Positions 6,688-11,968 of a stretch of DNA of 11,968 bases are shown here, one piece after another (the stretch's first letter is position 1; each line of letters begins with the position of its first letter). Source of the stretch: an uncultured Megasphaera sp. (GTDB lineage Bacteria > Bacillota > Negativicutes > Veillonellales > Megasphaeraceae); NCBI RefSeq assembly GCF_958350005.1, contig NZ_CATWFF010000051.1, positions 1-11,968 on the forward strand, given 5' to 3'. A program made the position numbers and the translations under genes. A model generated the notes under the pieces. That model saw only the letters and a program-made list of their open reading frames with translations. It was not told the origin of the DNA and searched no databases.

Positions 6688-8414
6688 TATGTCTCCTTTA
6701 TCTGATATACGGGGAAATGAACAGTAATCTCTGTCCCGCTGTTTTCCTTGCTGTGCAGCGAAATGGTTCCGCCGTGATATTCCGCAATGTGCTTGACAAT
6801 CGACAGACCCAGTCCGCTGCCGCCGATTTTCTGCGACCGGCTCGTATCGACGCGGTAAAACCGTTCAAATATGCGCTTCTGCTTATCTTCCGGAATACCA
6901 ATGCCTGTATCACGAACCGTAAAATCAACAGACCTTCCCTTATCTTTGACCGTCACGTATACGTGGCCGCCAGGGAAATTATACTTCACAGCGTTATCGA
7001 TAAGATTCATGGCCATTTCCCGGATCAGTCCCTTGTCGCCAAAAAAGGCCACATGTTCCATATCACAGCGAATGGTTACTTTCTTTTCAATCAGGACAGG
7101 TTCCATGAATTCGACAATATCATTGACAATATCCTGCAGGTACACGGGCTCCTGGGGCCTGCATTCCCGGTTTTCTTCAATCCGGGTCAGATGCATGATT
7201 TCCTCAATCATGCCCAAAAGCCGCTTGGCTTCCTTCTGAATAAGAGAGCCGAAATGAACGACATCGTCATCATTTTGAAACAGCCGCGCCGCCAGCACTT
7301 CTGCAAATCCGCTGATAGACGTCAGGGGCGTCTTCAGCTCATGAGACACGTTGGACGTAAATTCCCGCCGCAGCTGTTCCCGCTGTTCCTGTTCCGTAAT
7401 ATCGTCAATAACGAACATAGTACCATAGAATTCGTCGTCTTTGTATACGGACTGGACCGTCAGCAAATACAGCACATCGTCGCAGCTGATTTTCTGTTCC
7501 CATACCCGGTCCGAATGAGTACTGCGATGAATTTCATCCCACGATGCATCTGGAATAAGCGGTTCCAACGGCCGGCCCACAAGAGAAGCCCCGTCTTTCT
7601 GCCGCAGAATCGTCACGGCACAGTGGTTGATCCCCAGAATACGATACAGGTGATCCGTCATGATAACCCCTTCCTGGAGATTTTCCATCATGAGGCGGAT
7701 AATATTGCGCTGCTGTTCAATGCTGTGGATATTTTCCTGAATAATCTTGCTCTGATAATAAATCTTTGACACCAGAGGCTGTAGTTCCTGATCGACGACC
7801 GGAACCTGATTCAGCGAGCCCGCATCAGTATTACTGATAGTCTGTATCATCAGCACGGTCTGACGAAGCGGCTGCAGGAGCTGTGCCGTCAGTACGCGCG
7901 CCGCCTTAATGCAGGCAAAAGCCGCCAGAATCAGCAGGCCGCAGACAATAGGCAGAATGGACAGGAAATGAGAGTAAATGGAATCCCGTTCAATACTGAT
8001 GCGTAAAATCGTGCCGTCCGGCAGTTTCTGCGCTTCATAATACAGGGATTTCGACAAGGTCTGGGAATTGCGGACTGCCGTTCCCTTCCCGTTCTGGATA
8101 GCCCCTTGTACTTCCGGCCGTTCCAGGTGATTTTCCATGAGTCCCTTGTATTCCGATTCAAACAGCACTTTTCCTTCTTCATTAATCCACGTAATACGCA
8201 GCCTGCCGTTTTCCTGTTCCGTCACCCGTTCCAGATACTGCCGGGGATAATCCGTCTGCTCGATAGCCGTGGCAATGCTCATGGTGTATACATCCATTTC
8301 CTGAGAAATCTGCCGCTGCATAGAATGCCAGAATACACCAATAGAAATAAGGGTAGTTACGACCATGCAGGCAAAGCCGAGGCAGATGAAGCTAATATAG
8401 ATTTTGCGCTTCAT
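6687..8414 (-). CDS. phoR: Phosphate-responsive sensor histidine kinase PhoR
   Basis: This is the membrane kinase that phosphorylates PhoB when phosphate is scarce. Its 575 residues show, in order: membrane helix 1 (about 6-29); an extracytoplasmic sensor (30-150) with a Clostridia-type signature (MENHLERPEV...); helix 2 (about 150-172); a degenerate HAMP-like linker (172-225); a PAS domain (about 236-340); the dimerisation/phosphoacceptor helix with SHELKTPL (H358); and the ATPase domain with the N box (NLIDNAVKY, 470-478), G1 (DTGIGIPE, 502-509), F box (FERFYRVD) and G2 (GGSGLGLS, 531-538). Nothing essential is missing. It overlaps phoB by four bases (ATGA) and ends overlapping the LarA-family gene. 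PhoU and the Pst system lie next door, which supports the PhoR assignment over other PAS kinases. Confidence 0.93.
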   Translation of the reverse strand: MKRKIYISFICLGFACMVVTTLISIGVFWHSMQRQISQEMDVYTMSIATAIEQTDYPRQYLERVTEQENGRLRITWINEEGKVLFESEYKGLMENHLERPEVQGAIQNGKGTAVRNSQTLSKSLYYEAQKLPDGTILRISIERDSIYSHFLSILPIVCGLLILAAFACIKAARVLTAQLLQPLRQTVLMIQTISNTDAGSLNQVPVVDQELQPLVSKIYYQSKIIQENIHSIEQQRNIIRLMMENLQEGVIMTDHLYRILGINHCAVTILRQKDGASLVGRPLEPLIPDASWDEIHRSTHSDRVWEQKISCDDVLYLLTVQSVYKDDEFYGTMFVIDDITEQEQREQLRREFTSNVSHELKTPLTSISGFAEVLAARLFQNDDDVVHFGSLIQKEAKRLLGMIEEIMHLTRIEENRECRPQEPVYLQDIVNDIVEFMEPVLIEKKVTIRCDMEHVAFFGDKGLIREMAMNLIDNAVKYNFPGGHVYVTVKDKGRSVDFTVRDTGIGIPEDKQKRIFERFYRVDTSRSQKIGGSGLGLSIVKHIAEYHGGTISLHSKENSGTEITVHFPVYQIKET

Positions 8415-9094
8415 ACGCCGCCGCCAATCACATAGCCTACGCCGCGGACGGTGCGGATAATCTGACCGCCTTCGCCGAGTTTCTGCCGCAGGCTTTTAAT
8501 ATGCATGTCAATAGTCCGGCTTTCGCCTTCATACGTAAAGCCCCAGACAGCTTCCATAATCTGTTCCCGCTTGAGGACGATGTCAATATTGACCAGCAAA
8601 TACCGCAGCAGTTCGAACTCTTTAACCGTCAGATGACATACTTCACCGTTGACGGTAACGATATGCTTTTCTCCGTCCAGCGATACAGGGCCGAAGGTAT
8701 AAATATTGTTTTCCGGCCGCTGCGGTTTGCTGCGCCGCAGCACGGAGCGAATTCGGGAAATGAGTTCGACAATACCGAAAGGCTTGCATACATAGTCATC
8801 TGCACCGCCGTCGAGACCGCGGACAATATCGTATTCACTGGTCTTTGCTGTCAGCATGATAACCGGCAGCGACCGGAGATGGGAATCCTTGCGGATCTTT
8901 TCCAGTATTTCCGTGCCGCTTTCTCCAGGCATCATAATGTCCAGCAGCAGCAGAGACGGCCGCTTTTCAGCCAGAGCCTTCCAGAATTCTTTGCCGTCTG
9001 CAAAGGTTTCCACGTCAAATCCCTGACTGCGCAGAGCATAGCCTACGAGTTCGCGAATATTTTCATCATCTTCTACACAATAAATAAGTGCCAT
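8411..9094 (-). CDS. phoB: Phosphate-regulon response regulator PhoB (PhoP-type)
   Basis: A 227-residue OmpR/PhoB-class regulator. The receiver domain (1-120) has the acidic pocket EDD (8-10), phosphoacceptor D52 in LLLDIMMPG, the switch threonine T82 in MLTAK and K104 in CKPFG. The C-terminal winged-helix DNA-binding domain (about 130-225) has the usual LTVKEFELLRYLL, VWGF and RTVRGVGYVI motifs. Partnered with PhoR through an ATGA overlap. Such regulators bind tandem direct repeats about 11 bp apart, and a repeat of that form lies upstream of this gene, so autoregulation is likely. The start is the only in-frame ATG near a GAGG ribosome site (ten bases upstream). Confidence 0.94.
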   Translation of the reverse strand: MALIYCVEDDENIRELVGYALRSQGFDVETFADGKEFWKALAEKRPSLLLLDIMMPGESGTEILEKIRKDSHLRSLPVIMLTAKTSEYDIVRGLDGGADDYVCKPFGIVELISRIRSVLRRSKPQRPENNIYTFGPVSLDGEKHIVTVNGEVCHLTVKEFELLRYLLVNIDIVLKREQIMEAVWGFTYEGESRTIDMHIKSLRQKLGEGGQIIRTVRGVGYVIGGGV

Positions 9095-9131
9095 ACGCCC
9101 ACATCCTCACTGTAAAATAACCTATTTTTCT

Positions 9132-9160
9132 AGTATAGCATGATACACAGCTTATTTCAG
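9132..9160 (-). promoter_or_regulatory. Promoter of the phoB-phoR-larA operon
   Basis: The minus strand has TATACT (9132-9137, five of six to consensus) with a TGn extension (TGCTATACT). CTGAAA (9155-9160, four of six to TTGACA) lies upstream after a 17-base spacer. It predicts a leader of about 30 bases before the phoB ATG at 9094. Confidence 0.7.
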
Positions 9161-9174
9161 CATCTGGAAACATT

Positions 9175-9195
9175 TCCGTAAAATGTCCGTAAAAT
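9175..9195 (-). promoter_or_regulatory. Candidate Pho box upstream of phoB
   Basis: The minus strand carries ATTTTACGGA twice, exactly 11 bases apart (9186-9195 and 9175-9184), with all ten bases identical. Eleven-base direct repeats are the classic geometry of PhoB-class binding sites. They end 14 bases upstream of the -35 element of the phoB promoter, a position suited to activation. The TTTTAC core is shared with the repeat before pstS. Confidence 0.65.
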
Positions 9196-9200
9196 CTGAC

Positions 9201-9242
9201 AAAAGGCTGCAGCCAGGAAGCATCCGCTTCCCTGCCGCAGCC
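9201..9242 (-). terminator. Hairpin terminator after the LptD-like gene
   Basis: On the minus strand a 17-bp stem (arms 9226-9242 and 9205-9221, one mismatch and two G-U pairs) with a GGAT loop is followed by TTTT. The T-tract is short, so termination may be incomplete and some transcription could enter phoB. It begins eight bases after the stop codon. Confidence 0.7.
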
Positions 9243-9249
9243 TGTCTGG

Positions 9250-10731
9250 CTAGTCAAAATCTTTTGCCCGCAGCTGAACCTGCCATTCTTTATCGACCTG
9301 CTCATACGTAATAATTGCCGTAAAGGAATGGAGATCCCGAACCCATGTAAAATTGCGGTCTGCTATATCCCGCGTATCCAGATTCTGGGTCAGCGAGAAA
9401 ATAAACGTATCCCGCGGCGTCAGCACGTAGCCTACAGAAAAGCCCTGCTGCCGCGGATCGTCGATCGTATCAAAGCGATACGGCGTATAGCCGCTGACAT
9501 TATGTTTTTTATACCAAACATCGGCCCACAGCCGGTCATTAATACCCTGATGGAGCGTGACGCCGCTGTAAGGATCACGGCGCTGGGCATTATCCGTAGA
9601 ATACCAGTCCCGCCGATAGCCGGCAAAGAAGCGAATATTAGCTTTATCCCACAGCGGAATAGGCCGATGGGAAATTTCCGACCGTATGCCCCGATGCGTG
9701 CCTGTATCGACACCGCTTTCAGACCAGCGTCCCCAGTTGGCGCTTACATCAGCATAGATACCTGTATCGCCGAAATGCAGGCGCGGCGCAAAATATTCCA
9801 GTTCCGGCCATTTCGTCGCCCAAATGTTATCATCATTGTCCGTACTTTCTTCCTGGCTGTAACCCAGACGGAATGTACCAAAAGACGTATCCTTTTCCAG
9901 TCTTGCTGCCGGCTTGAAGCCGTTGCTCGTGTTGAGGACGTAATTGACATTAGCCCGCAGATCGCCGCTGTCATTCAGCGGGAACACAGCATATCCCCGC
10001 AGCCCCAGGCCATCGTCGCTGTTATACGTCGGTCGCGGCAGGAGCGTGAAAATCCAGGGCCGAGTATTATCATCCGGACGCAGACTGCCTTCATAATGGC
10101 CGTACGTAAACAAACAGATATGTTTGAACCACAGTTTCGTATTTTCCGCTGTAAATTTCTCGCCTGGATAAATGCGAATATCATCGCCGGTCAGGTAATA
10201 GTCCGGCGTCTTGGCCACTGCATGAGGCGTCGTAATCAGGCCGTGCTTGATATAGCCCACGCCGTTGACCAGTTCTGCCCCGGAACCGCGGACGAAGGTA
10301 TCAGCATCCATAAACCCTTCCATGTTCTTCATAGATGCATTATTTTTTCCCGTATAGGTAACATCTGACCCGGCCAGAGCGGTATCGCCTGTAATATAGA
10401 CTACCGGCCCCTTGGCATGATATACCTGGCTCTGCGTATTGCCTTCTACATCATTGGCATAGATCTGATCCATGCCCTGCTGAATATCGACGTTGCCCCG
10501 GGCCCGGACATAATGATCCCTGTCGCGCACGAGAAACGTATCTGCTTCCATATGAACGGGCTGATCCGGCAGAACCACGTCATGAGCCTGTGAAGCCGCA
10601 TCCAGATCAACAGGCACAACAGCCTCTTTTTCTACGGGCACGCGCGCCGAAACATCACCTTCACTGTCTGCCGCAGCAATCGAAAAGGGCAGTACTGCCG
10701 CCACAATCGATGCGGCCCACCATTTATTCAT
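9250..10731 (-). CDS. Short LptD/OstA-family outer-membrane protein
   Basis: Begins with a signal peptide (MNKWWAASIVAAVLPFSIAAA). A low-complexity segment follows, then an OstA/LptA-like jellyroll at about 55-215: VHMEADTFLVRDRDHYVRAR and GNVDI, then a second strand set with MDADTFVRG and YYLTGDDIRIYPGEKF. From about 235 to the end, alternating aromatic/polar strands resemble the LptD beta-barrel. LptD with LptE inserts lipopolysaccharide into the outer leaflet. At about 493 residues it is much shorter than enterobacterial LptD (784) and has only one cysteine (residue 206). Start choice: a GTG at 10740 and ATGs at 10737 and 10731 all precede the signal peptide and none has a good ribosome site. 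I took 10731 because it gives a canonical signal peptide. It overlaps the preceding gene's stop, implying coupling. It could instead be a specialised OstA-type porin-like protein. Confidence 0.7.
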   Translation of the reverse strand: MNKWWAASIVAAVLPFSIAAADSEGDVSARVPVEKEAVVPVDLDAASQAHDVVLPDQPVHMEADTFLVRDRDHYVRARGNVDIQQGMDQIYANDVEGNTQSQVYHAKGPVVYITGDTALAGSDVTYTGKNNASMKNMEGFMDADTFVRGSGAELVNGVGYIKHGLITTPHAVAKTPDYYLTGDDIRIYPGEKFTAENTKLWFKHICLFTYGHYEGSLRPDDNTRPWIFTLLPRPTYNSDDGLGLRGYAVFPLNDSGDLRANVNYVLNTSNGFKPAARLEKDTSFGTFRLGYSQEESTDNDDNIWATKWPELEYFAPRLHFGDTGIYADVSANWGRWSESGVDTGTHRGIRSEISHRPIPLWDKANIRFFAGYRRDWYSTDNAQRRDPYSGVTLHQGINDRLWADVWYKKHNVSGYTPYRFDTIDDPRQQGFSVGYVLTPRDTFIFSLTQNLDTRDIADRNFTWVRDLHSFTAIITYEQVDKEWQVQLRAKDFD

Positions 10732-11875
10732 GTACATCACCAGTCTGTTCTTCTGTCGGCGAAATCGTCACTACGACCTGGGCGTTGTCATCAGAATGGG
10801 CCGCCGTATCAGCACTGCTGTCGCCGGCATCACCGGTATCTCCCAGTTCTACTGGCGTCACGCTGCCGTGATAACCCGTTTCTTCTGCCGTGCTGCCCGT
10901 ATGAGACGGCACCTGGACACCGCTGGCGGCCATATTCGCCGATTTCATATCATCTGGCGCCTCATTGCGGCGAAAACCCATCACTTCCGTATTGGCTTCC
11001 GTTTCAGCCAGCATGTCCGTACCGGCAGGAATTTCCACGTCGTTGCCGTGAACGAACAGGCCGCCGACCAGCCCGACAGGCCCCAGAATAATCGCGCCAG
11101 CCGCCGAAGCGCCTACAGCCCCGGCAGTCCGTTTATATTCTTCTTTCGCCTTTTCACCGATAATCAGCGATACAGGCGTACCGTCAGCAGCCCGGACAGA
11201 ATGATAGGTAATTTCGATCTTGCCGTCTTTGCCAAACCGGCCGGACTTGCGGGCTTTCGTAATCGTTCCTGTCGCTTCCATGCCGCGGGGAATGGCTACA
11301 ACATCGCCGACCATGACGTCATCGGTTACGGCAAACTGCACTGTATCCCCTTCCTGAGCTGTCTTGGAATCGAGCGGTTCCAGTGTATGAACCGTGACCA
11401 GCGTCGAAGCCGGAATAGTCACTTCCTGGGAGGTGTATTTGGCATTACCCAGCAGTGCCTGGCGCAGAGAGCGGACGCGGCCTACAAGGGAGCCGCTGGT
11501 CACCTTGCCGTCAATGCCTTCTTCCAGAGAATCAACACGTACCAGCAGCGGTTCTTCCGTCACCTGACCGGCATACTGCCACTGCATGAGGTTGACTGCT
11601 GCCACCAGGGACAGGTCCGATCCGGAACTTCCGTATACGTCGCGATACAGGGCGTCCGTCTTATTCTGAATACTTCCTTCCACTGTATTCTGTCCATTGA
11701 GCAGCGTATCCAATGCAGCAATGCGGTCATTCAGCGACCCCGTCTGCGTCGTGCCGTACACTGTCGTTTCTACTTTTTCCGTCTTTTCCAGAATCGTATA
11801 ATCAGCTGCACCGGCAGTCATGACGCCGCACAGCGCCACAGCCGCCATAAGGCAGGCAATTTTTTTCTTCCACAT
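10724..11875 (-). CDS. Secreted envelope protein with YG/GSL repeats and glycine zipper
   Basis: No named family recognised. The 383-residue product has a signal peptide (1-24, ending AGAA), so it is exported. Residues 39-143 hold imperfect repeats of the form YG..(G)SL..R...L....G: VYGTTQTGSLNDRIAALD, then PLLVRVDSLEEGIDG and TSGSLVGRVRSLRQALLG. Residues 150-240 form a beta-rich module (IPASTLVTVHTL, GDTVQFAV, AIPRGMEATGTITKARKSGR). I have seen such IPxGT/IPRG modules in bacterial envelope proteins, without a known function. A glycine/alanine-rich hydrophobic stretch (251-274) looks like a glycine zipper, followed by another IPAGT. The last 70 residues are acidic and low in complexity. AGGAGG eight bases before the ATG supports the start. 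The gene overlaps the LptD-like gene, suggesting a joint role in the outer envelope. Confidence 0.8.
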   Translation of the reverse strand: MWKKKIACLMAAVALCGVMTAGAADYTILEKTEKVETTVYGTTQTGSLNDRIAALDTLLNGQNTVEGSIQNKTDALYRDVYGSSGSDLSLVAAVNLMQWQYAGQVTEEPLLVRVDSLEEGIDGKVTSGSLVGRVRSLRQALLGNAKYTSQEVTIPASTLVTVHTLEPLDSKTAQEGDTVQFAVTDDVMVGDVVAIPRGMEATGTITKARKSGRFGKDGKIEITYHSVRAADGTPVSLIIGEKAKEEYKRTAGAVGASAAGAIILGPVGLVGGLFVHGNDVEIPAGTDMLAETEANTEVMGFRRNEAPDDMKSANMAASGVQVPSHTGSTAEETGYHGSVTPVELGDTGDAGDSSADTAAHSDDNAQVVVTISPTEEQTGDVHE

Positions 11876-11900
11876 AAGTCATTCCTCCTCTATATATCCC

Positions 11901-11906
11901 AGTATA
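11901..11906 (-). promoter_or_regulatory. Probable -10 element of the envelope gene pair
   Basis: TATACT (five of six to consensus) lies 25 bases before the ATG at 11875, just upstream of the AGGAGG. No good -35 hexamer is seen 16-18 bases upstream, where an inverted repeat sits instead. The short leader and weak -35 make this tentative. Confidence 0.4.
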
Positions 11907-11912
11907 TACACA

Positions 11913-11942
11913 TACGGCACAGCTATTCTGCGCTATGCCGTA
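11913..11942. repeat. Inverted repeat upstream of the envelope operon
   Basis: TACGGCACAGC (11913-11923) and its near reverse complement GCTATGCCGTA (11932-11942) form an 11-bp stem with one mismatch and an eight-base spacer. No T-tract follows on either strand, so it is unlike the terminators in this window. It overlaps the -35 region of the candidate promoter and could be an operator, or the remains of a terminator of an upstream gene. Confidence 0.5.
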
Positions 11943-11968
11943 CGACTCTCCCCAAGAAACTCTTACAT

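Noticed and set aside
5461..6705. 414-aa open frame on the plus strand
   Set aside because: Antisense to the LarA-family gene, with no recognisable domain or ribosome site.
6591..7769. 392-aa open frame on the plus strand
   Set aside because: Lies antisense across phoR and the start of the LarA-family gene, whose motifs are unmistakable. No family-like sequence; it is a shadow of codon bias on the other strand.
9066..9305. 79-aa minus-strand frame between the LptD-like gene and phoB
   Set aside because: It crosses the terminator, the direct repeat and the phoB promoter. These regulatory signals explain the region better.
9328..10368. 346-aa open frame on the plus strand
   Set aside because: Antisense to the LptD-like gene; composition is rich in Arg/Ile with no domain pattern.

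Overview
The window reads as a chromosomal segment of a diderm Firmicute (class Negativicutes, Veillonellales-like, Megasphaera or a close relative). This is inference. The phosphate genes have Firmicute-style Shine-Dalgarno sites and gene order, yet the same segment encodes an LptD/OstA-type outer-membrane protein and a second secreted envelope protein. All supported genes are on the minus strand, so transcription runs from high to low coordinates.

Layout in transcription order: (1) 11875-9253, a secreted repeat/glycine-zipper envelope protein overlapping a short LptD-like protein, closed by a hairpin terminator at 9201-9242. (2) 9094-5386, phoB-phoR plus a LarA-family (nickel-pincer racemase) gene, joined by an ATGA overlap and a one-base TAATG overlap and closed by a terminator at 5314-5345. 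A candidate promoter and a clear 11-bp-period direct repeat (candidate Pho box) precede phoB. (3) 5175-953, the complete high-affinity phosphate operon pstS-pstC-pstA-pstB-phoU, with another TTTACA direct-repeat array upstream of pstS and a terminator at 907-941. (4) 815-201, a conserved protein of unknown function with its own extended -10 promoter. (5) 128-1, the start of a DUF1653-type gene cut by the window edge, also with an extended -10 promoter.

The core is a Pho module. PstS captures phosphate and PstCAB imports it. PhoU links transporter status to the PhoR kinase, and PhoB is expected to act on both direct-repeat arrays. The least expected element is the LarA-family gene translationally coupled to phoR, with every catalytic and nickel-ligand residue I can recall still present. 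The envelope pair upstream is also unusual: the LptD-like protein is far shorter than classical LptD and has a single cysteine. I see no mobile element, CRISPR array, tRNA or rRNA, and no gene-free stretch longer than about 300 bases.
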